64,000 nucleotides of DNA. Source: Acidobacteriota bacterium. GTDB taxonomy: Bacteria; Acidobacteriota; Blastocatellia; UBA7656. Each line of letters opens with the position of its first letter. Position 1 is the first letter of the stretch. This document shows positions 7,615 through 16,593 of this stretch, piece after piece. A program made the position numbers and the translations under genes. The notes under the pieces were generated by a model. That model worked only from the letters and a program-made list of their open reading frames with translations. It had not been told where the DNA came from and made no database searches. The DNA is taken from the NCBI GenBank assembly GCA_016201275.1, contig JACQDB010000116.1:1-64000 (forward strand), read 5' to 3'.

Positions 7615-9739
7615 ATACAAATGGCCTGACGCCGACAAGCGCACACAAATCGGCAAACGCATAGCGCGCCTAGATGGCGCGGTGAAAGTTTCCGGCAAGG
7701 CGAAATACAATTCCGACTTGAACCGTCCGGGGATGCTGCACGGCAAAGTGCTGCGCTCGCCACACGCGCACGCCAAAATCATCAGCATAGACACCTCGGC
7801 GGCGGAACAGATGCCCGGCGTCAAAGCTGTGCATATCATCAACGGCGTAGGCTTCGAGATTCGCTGGGCGGGCGAAAATATTGTCGCGGTTGCAGCCCTT
7901 GACGAACCTACCGCCGAAGACGCCATACGCGCCATCAAAGTTCAATATGAAAAGCTCCCGCATCTGGTCGTGGATCACGATCTCAAGATCGCCGGGGAGT
8001 GGGCAACGCCTACCAATGAGTCGAAAAAGGGCGACTATGAAAAAGGCTTCGCCGAAGCCGAAGTCATACACGAAGGCGTTTATGGAATGCCTGTGATTAC
8101 GCATTGCTGTCTGGAACCGCACGGCTCGGTGACCGAATGGGAAGACGACAACCTGTTGGTGCATCTCTCGACGCAGGCGGTCAGCGGCATTGCCGCACAG
8201 ATGGCCACGCCTATGGAAATTCCTGCTGGAAAAATTCGCGTCAAACAAGACCACATAGGTGGCGGCTTTGGCAGTAAATTCGGCCCCGATGCCTGGGATG
8301 TGGCAGGGGCAAAATTATCCAAGAAAGCGGGCGGCAAACCCGTTCGCATCTTCCTTGAACGCGATGCCGAATTGATGGTCGCCGGTACACGCCCTTCGCA
8401 TTATGCCAAGGTAAAAATCGGCGCGAAAAAAGACGGCACACTGACCGCTTGGCAATCCGAATCGTGGGGCAGTGGCGGCCCTAACGGCTCCGGTTCGCCG
8501 CCCCTGCCTTATGTGATTGATATACCCAATCAAAGCCGCAAGCATGTTTCGATAGCCAATCACGTAGGCCCGTCGCGGGCTTGGCGCGCTCCGAATCATC
8601 CGCAAGCCTGCTTTGTCACCATGTCGGCGCTTGAAGATTTAGCCGCCAAACTCAACATGGATCCGCTCGAATTCGTTCTCAAGAACAAAGCTCTGCTTGG
8701 CACGCGCAAAGACAATTATGCCGATGAACTGATGTTGGCCGCCGAAAAAATCGGCTGGAAAAAGACTTGGCATCCACGCGGCGACAAGACTCCCGGCCCC
8801 ATCAAACGCGGGTTGGGATTATCGTTTCACACTTGGGGCGGCGGCGGTCACGCCAGCGATTGCGATTTGGTCATTCAACCGGATGGCTCCGTCGAAGTCC
8901 GCATGGGAACTCAGGATTTAGGCGTCGGCACACGCACCGCGCTCGCCATTGTCGCCGCCGATACCTTAGCACTGCCCCTCGAAGCCATCAAAATCAGCAT
9001 CGGCGATAATCGCTTTCCGGCCTCCGGCGGCTCCGGCGGCTCGACCACGATTGGCGGCATCAGCGCCTCGACGCGCCGCGCTTCACTCGACGCGCTTGAT
9101 AAAATTTTCGAGAAAGCCGCGCCCACTTTGAACGCGCAACCCGCAGAACTCGAAGCCATAGGCGGCAAGATTCAAGTCAAAGGCGACGCCAGCCGTAGCC
9201 TCACTTGGGCGCAGGCGTGCGCGAAACTTGGCGCTATGCCCATCACCGTGCGCGGCAAGAATCCGGGTCCCGGTCCGCTTACTTCGCAAGGCGTAGGTGG
9301 TGTGCAGATGGCCGATGTTGCAGTTGATATAGAAACCGGCATCGTCAAGATTAATAAAATCGTAGCGGTGCAGGATTGCGGTTTGATTATCAACCTGAAA
9401 CTGACCGAAAGTCAGGTCTATGGCGCGTTGATTATGGGCGTCTGCTGGGCGTTGTATGAAGAAAAGATCAATGACCAGACCACAGGCAAAACCTTGAATG
9501 CCAACATGGAGTTTTACAAACTCGCAGGCATAGGCGATATAGGCCAACTCGAAGTTCACATGATGACCGGCAAAGGCTACGACGAACGCGGCGTCATAGG
9601 CATAGGCGAACCGCCTGCGGTATCGCCCGGCGCGGTTATCTCGAACGCCGTAGCCAATGCCATAGGGGTTCGCGTTCCCGGTTTGCCGCTGACGCCCGAC
9701 CGCGTGTTGGCGGCGCTGGAAACCAAGGGAGGTCGCTAA
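7607..9739 (+). CDS. Xanthine dehydrogenase family, molybdopterin-binding catalytic subunit
   Basis: The 710-residue large subunit holds the Mo-cytosine-dinucleotide-type cofactor. The family motif GGGFGSKFG lies near residue 215, SGGSGGSTTIGG near 470, and the C-terminal GIGEPPAVSPGA near 665 carries the catalytic Glu that activates the Mo-bound water. The start GKRIARLDGAVKVSGKAKY is typical. No signal peptide is present, consistent with export together with the Tat-tagged small subunit. The substrate is unknown; aldehydes, purines or N-heterocycles are all possible for the family. Confidence 0.93.
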   Translation: MAEYKWPDADKRTQIGKRIARLDGAVKVSGKAKYNSDLNRPGMLHGKVLRSPHAHAKIISIDTSAAEQMPGVKAVHIINGVGFEIRWAGENIVAVAALDEPTAEDAIRAIKVQYEKLPHLVVDHDLKIAGEWATPTNESKKGDYEKGFAEAEVIHEGVYGMPVITHCCLEPHGSVTEWEDDNLLVHLSTQAVSGIAAQMATPMEIPAGKIRVKQDHIGGGFGSKFGPDAWDVAGAKLSKKAGGKPVRIFLERDAELMVAGTRPSHYAKVKIGAKKDGTLTAWQSESWGSGGPNGSGSPPLPYVIDIPNQSRKHVSIANHVGPSRAWRAPNHPQACFVTMSALEDLAAKLNMDPLEFVLKNKALLGTRKDNYADELMLAAEKIGWKKTWHPRGDKTPGPIKRGLGLSFHTWGGGGHASDCDLVIQPDGSVEVRMGTQDLGVGTRTALAIVAADTLALPLEAIKISIGDNRFPASGGSGGSTTIGGISASTRRASLDALDKIFEKAAPTLNAQPAELEAIGGKIQVKGDASRSLTWAQACAKLGAMPITVRGKNPGPGPLTSQGVGGVQMADVAVDIETGIVKINKIVAVQDCGLIINLKLTESQVYGALIMGVCWALYEEKINDQTTGKTLNANMEFYKLAGIGDIGQLEVHMMTGKGYDERGVIGIGEPPAVSPGAVISNAVANAIGVRVPGLPLTPDRVLAALETKGGR

Positions 9740-10731
9740 TGAACGCATTTGAATATGCAAGCCCGACAACCAAAGAACAGGCAGTAAAACTTTTGGGCAA
9801 TTCGTGGACGGAGGCCGAAGTCTTGGCAGGCGGCACGGATTTGCTGTCGCTGATGAAAGACCACATCGTTGAACCGAAACGACTGGTCAACATCAAATCC
9901 ATTAAGGAACTCGGCGGCATCGCTGGGACAGCGAAGAGTGGTCTGCGAATCGGCGCGCTCGTCACCATTCAAGAGTTGCTGGACCATCCGCGTATGCGGA
10001 AAGAGTACGCCGCCTTGGTGCAGGCTGCCGAAGGCATCAGCAGTCCGCAGATTCGCAACATGGGAACCATAGGCGGCGACCTCTGCCAACGTCCGCGCTG
10101 TTGGTACTATCGCGCAGGCTTTGGCCTGTTGGGAACGCAGGAGAGCGGCGAGCCATTAGTGCCGAATGGCGACAATCGTTATCACGCCATTTTGGGCAAT
10201 AGCGGCGCGGCGCTCTTCGTCAATCCTTCTAGCCTTGCGCCTGCTTTGATTGCCATGAATGCCAGAGTGAAAATTTACGGCGCGAAGGGACAACGCGAAG
10301 TGGCGTTAGAAAAATTCTTCACCGCGCCGACTACTGGTTCACAACGCGAATATGATTTGCAGCCCAATGAACTGGTCACGGAAATCATCGTGCCGCCACT
10401 GGCCAGAGCCAAAAGCGCGACCTATGAAGTGCGCCAGAAAGAGGCGCTGGATTGGCCGCTCACCACCGCTTCGGTGGTCTTGACGATGACCGGCAACACC
10501 GTCAAAGCGGCGCGCATAGTGTTGGGGCACGTAGCGCCTACGCCGTGGCGCTCAACGGAAGCGGAGGCCGCAATCGTTGGCAAAGCCGTCAGCGAAGCAA
10601 CCGCAGAAGCAGCCGGGAAAGCGGCGGTCGAAAAAGCCAAAGCGTTAAGTAAGAACGGCTATAAGATTCAGCTTGCGAAGGTCGCGGTCAAGCGGGCGAT
10701 TCTGTTAGCCGCAAAAGGAGGAACGCGATGA
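9739..10731 (+). CDS. Xanthine dehydrogenase family, FAD-binding (M) subunit
   Basis: The 330-residue medium subunit binds FAD through LAGGTDLLSLMKD near residue 33 and IRNMGTIGGDLCQRPRCWYY near 106-125. The CQRPRCWYYR segment resembles the extra cysteines of PaoB-like subunits, which carry an additional 4Fe-4S cluster; whether one is bound here is inference. The start overlaps the previous stop by one base (TAATG), indicating translational coupling. A broken paralogue lies at 22759-23751. Confidence 0.92.
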   Translation: MNAFEYASPTTKEQAVKLLGNSWTEAEVLAGGTDLLSLMKDHIVEPKRLVNIKSIKELGGIAGTAKSGLRIGALVTIQELLDHPRMRKEYAALVQAAEGISSPQIRNMGTIGGDLCQRPRCWYYRAGFGLLGTQESGEPLVPNGDNRYHAILGNSGAALFVNPSSLAPALIAMNARVKIYGAKGQREVALEKFFTAPTTGSQREYDLQPNELVTEIIVPPLARAKSATYEVRQKEALDWPLTTASVVLTMTGNTVKAARIVLGHVAPTPWRSTEAEAAIVGKAVSEATAEAAGKAAVEKAKALSKNGYKIQLAKVAVKRAILLAAKGGTR

Positions 10732-10958
10732 TTAACGAAGCCGAACAATACAACACCGAACACCCGGAGTTATGCCCGTGTTTGCGCTACAAACAGATGT
10801 TTTACGAAGCGCCGCGTGACCCCGAAGTGCCGCGCTCGAACGACATCCATTTCTGGTGCGTCTATACGCAATCGGTCTTGGGGCCGGACGGCCAACTCGT
10901 CGTGCCTGATGCTTGCACTTCACCAAGCCGCAAGTGTTATGGCACAGGAAAAGTTTAA
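10728..10958 (+). CDS. Small Cys-rich accessory protein of the molybdenum hydroxylase operon
   Basis: The 76-residue product has cysteines at positions 16, 18, 44, 63 and 70 (CPC, FWC, DAC, RKC), which suggests metal or Fe-S binding. Its ATG overlaps the FAD-subunit stop by four bases, so it is translationally coupled. A terminator follows eight bases after its stop. I do not recognise a named family. A role in assembly or electron transfer for this enzyme is inference. Confidence 0.75.
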   Translation: MINEAEQYNTEHPELCPCLRYKQMFYEAPRDPEVPRSNDIHFWCVYTQSVLGPDGQLVVPDACTSPSRKCYGTGKV

Positions 10959-10965
10959 TCGAACC

Positions 10966-10995
10966 AAGGGGCGGCTGAAATTCAGTCGCCCTTTT
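10966..10995 (+). terminator. Terminator of the molybdenum hydroxylase operon
   Basis: An imperfect inverted repeat (AAGGGGCGGCTGAA with TTCAGTCGCCCTTTT) lies just after the stop at 10958 and ends in a T run. Confidence 0.75.
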
Positions 10996-11009
10996 CACCT
11001 CGAGGAACG

Positions 11010-11591
11010 ATGAAGAAAACCCTGATGTTGCTTTCGCTGATTTTCGCGTTGCTTTCATTTTGTATCGAAGGCCAGGCTCAAAAACCCACCAAGATGGGCG
11101 ATGAAGTGCAGACCAAGCCCGACGCAAAACCGGCTTCGCCTTTTGCTTTGCCTGCCGAGTTGGTCGAATTTTACGTTGGCACTTGGGAAGGCAAAGGCAA
11201 ATTTGCTAACGGCAAACCGATTGAAGCGGACGTGACCTACACCACGGAGCTTGATAATCAGTGGTTAGTTTTTCATCACGCCGACCGCCCACCGATTCAG
11301 TTCAAAGCCGTAGGCACAGTCGGCATTGACCGTGAATCGAAAAAGCTGGTGATGCTGATGACCGACAGCTACAGCAGCGCCAAAGTATTCGTCAGCGACG
11401 GCTGGAAAGATGGCACAGCGGTGTTCACGAAAATTCCTATGCTTGCGCCCATCACCAGACACGAGCGCTTTATTTTCAAACGCGAAACGCCGATGACGTA
11501 TAAGATGACTTATGAATTCAGCTCAGACGGCACGAATTGGCAGATGAGCGATTATATGATATTCACCAAGATGCAATCGGCGCACAAGTAA
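11010..11591 (+). CDS. Secreted DUF1579-like protein
   Basis: The 193-residue product starts with a signal peptide (MKKTLMLLSLIFALLSF) and continues with a beta-rich domain. Landmarks are VGTWEGKGKF and FKAVGTVGIDRESKKLVML, typical of DUF1579-like or calycin-like barrels that open with a GxWxG motif. GAGGAACG serves as a ribosome binding site. It has its own unit after the upstream terminator. Function is unknown; ligand binding in the periplasm is a guess from the fold type. Confidence 0.75.
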   Translation: MKKTLMLLSLIFALLSFCIEGQAQKPTKMGDEVQTKPDAKPASPFALPAELVEFYVGTWEGKGKFANGKPIEADVTYTTELDNQWLVFHHADRPPIQFKAVGTVGIDRESKKLVMLMTDSYSSAKVFVSDGWKDGTAVFTKIPMLAPITRHERFIFKRETPMTYKMTYEFSSDGTNWQMSDYMIFTKMQSAHK

Positions 11592-11631
11592 TCGTTAGAC
11601 AGCTTCAACTTGCGCTGGATGGGTAAATGTA

Positions 11632-12276
11632 ATGGATAAGTGCTATAGATGTGAGTCCGATGGGATAACCAGAGAACATGCTCCACCGGATTGTTTCTTT
11701 CCGACTGGCTACCGAGATAATCTCGTAACTGTGCCATCCTGCCATGAACATAATACGAGGAATTCTAAGGATGTTGAATATGTTAGAAATGTGATTGTTG
11801 GTTATTATTCTACCAATGAGGTGGCAAGAGGGCACTTTCAGAACAAAGTCAAAAGATCATTCGATAGGAGTTCAAAGTTATTCGACAGGACATTCAAAGA
11901 GGCAAGCCCAATCAACATTGATGGAGAGAAGACAGTTATATTCAGTCTCGACTTACAGCGTAACAAGGTGGTTATGGAAGCTCTGGCATACGCTCTGTGT
12001 TACAAAGATATTGGAAAGACATATACCGGAAATTGGGAGATTTTTTGTCCTCAATTAATTTCGCCGAACTTGCTTCAAAACAAGCGCGACGGATGGGAGG
12101 AAGTTCGGGCATCGTTTCGTGAGATACCGTATACAGAAATGCCGACGCCACAACCAAAAGTTTTTAGATATGGGATACACAAATGGGAAGATGAAAAGCT
12201 GGTATATGTCTTTGAATTCTATGGCGGCTTTATTGTACATACCTTGGCAATACCGCCTGACATCAACGCTGTCTAA
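11632..12276 (+). CDS. HNH-like protein of low GC content, probably acquired
   Basis: The 214-residue product begins with a metal-binding motif ([20 protein letters not shown], then [12 protein letters not shown]), the arrangement seen in HNH-type nucleases. The rest is an unrecognised alpha/beta region. Base composition is clearly more AT-rich than the flanking genes. Its 3' end overlays the truncated HNH gene coded on the other strand (12280-12474), which suggests insertion by recombination. Nuclease activity is likely by family but untested, and a defence role is inference. Confidence 0.7.
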   Translation: MDKCYRCESDGITREHAPPDCFFPTGYRDNLVTVPSCHEHNTRNSKDVEYVRNVIVGYYSTNEVARGHFQNKVKRSFDRSSKLFDRTFKEASPINIDGEKTVIFSLDLQRNKVVMEALAYALCYKDIGKTYTGNWEIFCPQLISPNLLQNKRDGWEEVRASFREIPYTEMPTPQPKVFRYGIHKWEDEKLVYVFEFYGGFIVHTLAIPPDINAV

Positions 12277-12279
12277 CAG

Positions 12280-12474
12280 TCGCGTCAACCGGAGCGCGCA
12301 AGCTAACGCCAAATTCTCAGCATTGTCTTCGCCACCTTCAGAGACGGGCATGATGTGGTCTATGGTAAAGGGAATGTATTGCCAGGTTTCGTCGGTGTGG
12401 CAATATTCACATAAAAAGTTGGCGCGTTGCCGAAGCTGCTCTTGAACCGTGGCAGAGAGTTTAGGGGACACCAA
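12280..12474 (-). pseudogene. Truncated HNH endonuclease gene
   Basis: About 65 residues of a classical HNH nuclease remain ([35 protein letters not shown], then ALAC). Homology is then lost exactly where the convergent gene at 11632-12276 ends. The usual second half (CN..K and the terminal His region) is missing. The longer open frame to 12055 is antisense translation of the neighbour. It is followed upstream by its usual kind of small partner ORF. Confidence 0.8.
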
Positions 12475-12487
12475 CCACCTCTTGAGT

Positions 12488-12760
12488 TTATTGCGATTGA
12501 GTCGAATTGCGGCTCAGGCGATTGAGCAAACTCAAGTAATCATCTATCTGTTCATACTGCTGCAACTCTTTATCTTCCACTGCGGTCAGCTTGGCTGTCT
12601 GTTGTTTGCGTAACAAAGCTTGAATGCGATTTTGCACGGTCTTGGAGGCTCGTAAGATGAGGACACCTTGCTCAAGTTCAAGCGAAATTGCGCCTTCACG
12701 ACGCAGAGCGGCTGGCAAATTGCTGAATGGAAGAGTCGGTTGTTTTAATGTTCTGGTCAT
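12488..12760 (-). CDS. Small protein paired with the HNH gene
   Basis: The 90-residue product has a beta-strand segment ([21 protein letters not shown]) followed by helices rich in Lys, Gln and Leu. It lies 13 bp upstream of the broken HNH gene on the same strand. Its layout, a small ORF coupled to an HNH nuclease, suggests an antitoxin-like or regulatory partner. I cannot assign a named family with certainty. Confidence 0.6.
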   Translation of the reverse strand: MTRTLKQPTLPFSNLPAALRREGAISLELEQGVLILRASKTVQNRIQALLRKQQTAKLTAVEDKELQQYEQIDDYLSLLNRLSRNSTQSQ

Positions 12761-12935
12761 AGCTACCTCCGAACCATCTGATGATACTACAAGGCCCCAT
12801 CAAATTGAACCGCGCAAACTATAGGCCAGCAACCTGAATAAACTTGACGGCCTATCTGAAGGTCTATATTTTCAAACCGTATTGGGGTGAGGCGGCAACC
12901 CAGGTTCGAGCTTCAATGACAAGCGGAGTTAAGCC

Positions 12936-13556
12936 ATGAGTGAAAATGAATATCAGCAACTGGTCGAGCGTGTCCTGCAAAACGCCGCCAGTCCGACCAT
13001 TTCAACCGATACGGGTTTGGAGGCGGCGCAACAAGTTGGACACCTGGCAACCCAGGAAGAAATCGAATGGGCCATAGCGGGTGGCATCGCTATGCATCTT
13101 TATGGCAGCCCACGTCTGACCAAAGATGTGGATATTATTGCCTCGAAGGAGTTATCGCTGACGCCGCAGCATAGACTGAGCTTTGGGGGCAGCAGCTATA
13201 CGCTGCAAGTTCTTAAATATGAAGTTCAGGTTGACTGGATTGTACGCAACGATGGTTATCAGGAATTTTACCGTAAGGCTCTGAAAGAGGCGATGAAATT
13301 GCCAAACGGTTTACGTGTCATATTGCCGGAGTGGTTAGTGATTCTAAAATTTAATGCCGGACGACAAAAAGACCTCGATGATATTGTCTTTCTGCTCAAA
13401 CAGGAGAAATTGGTGGATCGCCCCACGGTAAAGCAAAAAGTAGTGGAAACCGTGGGCGAGGGCGGTTGGCTCATCATGTTGTCTGGCTTTCGCCGCTTAT
13501 GTGATTTGGCCGATGGAAAGTCAACCGAGCCGAGCAAGTATTACGACCACGATTGA
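12936..13556 (+). CDS. Nucleotidyltransferase-fold protein
   Basis: The 206-residue product has the minimal nucleotidyltransferase signature AIAGGIAMHLYGSPRLTKDVD at about residues 47-67: GG, then G and R-x-T-x-D-x-D. Such proteins occur in AbiEii/MNT-type toxin-antitoxin modules and as stand-alone DUF6036-type genes. No HEPN or AbiEi partner is adjacent. AGCGGAGTTAAGCC gives a weak ribosome binding site before the ATG. The role is unknown. Confidence 0.7.
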   Translation: MSENEYQQLVERVLQNAASPTISTDTGLEAAQQVGHLATQEEIEWAIAGGIAMHLYGSPRLTKDVDIIASKELSLTPQHRLSFGGSSYTLQVLKYEVQVDWIVRNDGYQEFYRKALKEAMKLPNGLRVILPEWLVILKFNAGRQKDLDDIVFLLKQEKLVDRPTVKQKVVETVGEGGWLIMLSGFRRLCDLADGKSTEPSKYYDHD

Positions 13557-13605
13557 AGTGAACTCAATTTCTCATTTCTAAGTGTCTGTAATAAAGTATC
13601 TGACC

Positions 13606-14307
13606 ATGAGCAAACCAGCGCCAATCAATGTAGATTCGCTCAGTGAGATTGCCCTGTTCCGTGACCTCACTGCCGCGCAGTTGCAGAAGTTCTCTGAAAT
13701 TTTGCGCTGTAAAATTTTCCCTTCCGGCAAGACCATCATCAACACCGACCAACCCGGCGAAGCGGTTTTTATCATCACCAGCGGCACGGTTAAAATTCAC
13801 ATCGAACAGGCGGACGGCGCAGATGTCGTCGTCTCGATTTTAGGCGCAGGCGACATCTTCGGCGAGATGAGTTTGCTGGATAACAAAACGCGCTCGGCCA
13901 GCGTTTCGACGATTGAAGAAACGGCCTTGCTCTGGATGGATAAAACTACTTTTCAGGATTGCCTGAAACATATTCCGCAACTGACTTTTAATCTGGCCTG
14001 CATACTGGCCAAACGTCTGCGCCACGCCAATCACCAGATACAAGCCTTGGCCTCCCGCGAAGTCGAAAGCCGCGTCGCACATCAGATCTTAATTTTTGCG
14101 GAACGCTATGGCAAAGTTCAGGCCAACGGCGACATCCTCATTCCGATACGCTTGACGCAAACCGACATTGCCAGCATGATCGGCGCTTCACGCGAACACA
14201 CCAACAAAGTTATCGTCTCTTACAAAGAGCGAAAATATATCTCGATTGACCATCATTTTCACATCATTGTCCATAATCACGGAGCGCTTTCCAGCCGTTG
14301 TCAGTAA
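13606..14307 (+). CDS. Crp/Fnr family transcriptional regulator
   Basis: The protein has an N-terminal cyclic-nucleotide-binding fold (about residues 10-125, with GEAVFIITSGTVKIH and GAGDIFGEMSLLDN). A dimer helix and a C-terminal winged helix follow; the recognition region is LTQTDIASMIGASREHTNKV. No Cys cluster of Fnr type is present, so a nucleotide-sensing or ligand-free Crp-like protein is more likely. I chose the ATG at 13606; an in-frame GTG at 13582 would add eight residues. Targets are not evident. Confidence 0.9.
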   Translation: MSKPAPINVDSLSEIALFRDLTAAQLQKFSEILRCKIFPSGKTIINTDQPGEAVFIITSGTVKIHIEQADGADVVVSILGAGDIFGEMSLLDNKTRSASVSTIEETALLWMDKTTFQDCLKHIPQLTFNLACILAKRLRHANHQIQALASREVESRVAHQILIFAERYGKVQANGDILIPIRLTQTDIASMIGASREHTNKVIVSYKERKYISIDHHFHIIVHNHGALSSRCQ

Positions 14308-14356
14308 TCCTGGCTGACTATCAACTACGATTTTCGGTCGTGTCGCAAAAATGCTG

Positions 14357-14378
14357 ATGGGCATCGAAAAGCGCCCGT
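14357..14378 (+). terminator. Possible terminator of the Crp/Fnr gene
   Basis: A short stem ATGGGC with GCCCGT (one wobble pair) is followed directly by TTTTT, 50 bp after the stop at 14307. Confidence 0.4.
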
Positions 14379-14739
14379 TTTTATTGGGTATTTTCTTACC
14401 GCATCTTCATTGTCGTAACCGCAGCCGATTTTCTATGGTGTGACCAATCTCACAGCGATGCTGTGAGCCGCTTCATAATGACTTTTGGGGCTTTCGAGTA
14501 TTTTTACTGCGTTGTTCACATAAACCCAAAGGTTAGGTGTTGAGCGATTCGGTTTTTTAAGAAGGAAGCCGAGACAGGTAAAAATCTTAGTTCGGATGAA
14601 ATAGAAAAACAGAAGGAGAAGCTCCAACCATATTAGGAGTTTTATTGAAACACGTATTCCACATCAACATATCCGCAGTTCATCCCCCTCTGACTATGGA
14701 GTAAGGGATTCCCCAATGATCTTACCTCGAAAGACCCTA

Positions 14740-14774
14740 GAGGCCGCGACTGGCAAAAGTTCGCGGCCTCTTTT
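14740..14774 (+). terminator. Orphan terminator-like hairpin in a 600-bp intergenic stretch
   Basis: A perfect 10-bp stem (GAGGCCGCGA with TCGCGGCCTC), 11-base loop and TTTT tail lie in the intergenic region 14308-14912. No ORF ends just upstream. It could end a small RNA or untranslated leader beginning somewhere after about 14630. Nothing else in the region is recognisable. Confidence 0.6.
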
Positions 14775-14912
14775 CCATTTTTCACCGCTCGATTTTTCTC
14801 GCACCCCCTAGCGCCCTTCGCATCCGGCATTCCCGCTTGACTAGGGCGAAAGCGGACTATACATTCAAAGCAGAACCGAGTAATTCACGTACTGCAAAAG
14901 GGAGTATAAACA

Positions 14913-15587
14913 ATGCGAAGATTCTATCTCATAGCCGCCGCTTTGATAGGCATAGCGGTGCTGTGCGTCAGCGCCAGCGCGCAGCAGATTTCCGGCGACT
15001 ACATTGAAACCCGCAGCGCCGATGTCTATACAGGAGCTTGCGTAGCCAACGGTGAAGTCAATCTGGTCGGCGATCAAGCGATCCTCGGATGGAAAGTCAA
15101 CCAAGGCGTATGGAATGGCACGCGCCTGGATGGTCTGAGCATCGTCGCCGCAGTCAAAGCCAACGCCACGCTTGGCGACCCTTACACCAATTCCTATCCG
15201 GCCAAAGCGGTGTTGATTGTAGATAACCGCGCCAATGCCGCGCAACGCGATGCGCTCATCAGTTTCGCCAAGCGCATGGGCGGCGAGTTGTTTCATGAAG
15301 TGGTGCGCGTAGAGGTTGCGCCCATCAAAATGGAAGTGCGCCACCGTGAAGGCCATTTCGCCAACGTCTCGCTGCACGCCGGAACCATAGCGGCGATTGA
15401 AACCCGCAGCCTGACCAAATTCGATCATCTGTGCGGCAACGAATCAACCTTTTATCCGCCGCTGACCGACACCGTTCACGCCATGCCTGCGGTAGCCGAA
15501 TTGGATCAATACGCGGGCAATGATTTAGGCGTGTCGTGGAAATCGAGCGGCAAACGCAGCGCCTTCGTCGGCAGCTTCGCCAAATAA
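14913..15587 (+). CDS. Secreted DUF1326 domain protein
   Basis: The 224-residue product has a signal peptide (LIAAALIGIAVLCVSASA). The mature part starts QISGDYIETRSADVYTGACVANGEVN, the typical opening of DUF1326 proteins, and contains LIVDNRANAAQRDALISFA. Members are found in many soil bacteria and their function is unknown. AAAGGGAG before the ATG serves as ribosome binding site. Its 3' flank carries the 236-bp nested palindrome at 15607-15842. Confidence 0.85.
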   Translation: MRRFYLIAAALIGIAVLCVSASAQQISGDYIETRSADVYTGACVANGEVNLVGDQAILGWKVNQGVWNGTRLDGLSIVAAVKANATLGDPYTNSYPAKAVLIVDNRANAAQRDALISFAKRMGGELFHEVVRVEVAPIKMEVRHREGHFANVSLHAGTIAAIETRSLTKFDHLCGNESTFYPPLTDTVHAMPAVAELDQYAGNDLGVSWKSSGKRSAFVGSFAK

Positions 15588-15606
15588 TTTCAATATCGGT
15601 TATAGA

Positions 15607-15842
15607 AGTTTGGCGTTTCGCCTTCAGGCCAATGGCATTAAGTTAAGAAAAACGGTACCGCAGACGGTCTAGTCTGCGGCTGACAGCAGCAAACTAAGAC
15701 TTGGATTTCGCGCTTCTGCAATCAAGTCCGCCGCCGGCTAGACCGCCTGCGCTACCTCTATGCCGCTTAACTTAATGTCATTGGCCTTCAGGCGGTGGAA
15801 GGTGACTACGAAACCTGCCGCCTGTAGGCGGAACGCCAAACT
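15607..15842. repeat. 236-bp nested inverted-repeat element
   Basis: Outer arms (AGTTTGGCGTTTCGCC with GGCGGAACGCCAAACT) have one mismatch. Inner arms at 15627-15647 and 15766-15786 (GGCCAATGGCATTAAGTTAAG) also have one mismatch, and a third pair around GCAGACGGTCTAG and CTAGACCGCCTGC lies inside. The motif CCTTCAGGCCAATGGC recurs at 45778-45814 and 49112-49164. The element has no coding capacity and fills the 340-bp gap between two secreted-protein genes. Confidence 0.75.
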
Positions 15843-15927
15843 CCGTTTCTCTTTTTCGTAAATGACTGGTCAACGCGCCTGTCAAAATTTTTTTTCATTC
15901 TCACCAAATTCACGCAGGAGAGTTTTC

Positions 15928-16587
15928 ATGGTTCGCCATCTTTTCGCAGCCGCCTTTCTCATCGCGGCATTTTTTTCACCGACCCTTGCCGATAGCGGCA
16001 AGCTTGAACCCTTGGGCGCGTTCACCGATTCAACGGCATCCGCTGCGCTCAAAAAAAATCTTGAAGAAAAAGGCGTTCGCATCACCCTGCCCGATGGCAC
16101 CGTCATCGCTGATTTGTGGTGGAGAAAAGCGCTGCCGACGCACGCGAAAACCGAGGTCTCCGGCGCGATTTATACAGAGATTCAAGAATCGGCGGTGCTG
16201 GCGGTGGTCTCGTTTCCCAAACTGGTCACCGATTTTCGCGGACAAGACATCAAGCCCGGCGCTTACACCTTGCGCTATGCGCTGCACCCCCTGGATGGCA
16301 ATCACATGGGCATCTCGCCGTATAGAGACTTTGTGTTGCTGACGCCGGTTGCCGAAGACCCAAATCCTGATGCTCAATACAAGTTTGAAGAGTTAGTGAA
16401 ATTGAGCGCCAAAACCACCGGAACCAAACATCCGGCGATGTGGAGTTTGCTTGCACCCGAAGCGAAAACCTTTCCGTCCCTGTCGGAAAACGAACACGGT
16501 CATATGGTCTTGACCGCGACAGTGAAAACCGCTGCAGGCGCAGAGTTGCCGGTTGCTGTGGTCGTCAAGGGGCAGGCCGAGCAATAA
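15928..16587 (+). CDS. Secreted protein of unknown function
   Basis: The 219-residue product begins with a signal peptide (HLFAAAFLIAAFFSPTLA). The mature part is beta-rich (LPDGTVIADLWWRKALP and GQDIKPGAYTLRYALHP), resembling DUF2911-like secreted proteins, though I am not certain of the family. The ATG at 15928 is preceded by AGGAGAG at good spacing and is preferred over the in-frame ATG at 15862. It ends six bases before the ClpX-like gene. Confidence 0.75.
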   Translation: MVRHLFAAAFLIAAFFSPTLADSGKLEPLGAFTDSTASAALKKNLEEKGVRITLPDGTVIADLWWRKALPTHAKTEVSGAIYTEIQESAVLAVVSFPKLVTDFRGQDIKPGAYTLRYALHPLDGNHMGISPYRDFVLLTPVAEDPNPDAQYKFEELVKLSAKTTGTKHPAMWSLLAPEAKTFPSLSENEHGHMVLTATVKTAAGAELPVAVVVKGQAEQ

Positions 16588-16593
16588 ACTTTT

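Noticed and set aside
12055..12474. Full 139-codon minus frame as an intact HNH nuclease
   Set aside because: Only about 65 codons match HNH; the rest is antisense to the gene at 11632-12276.
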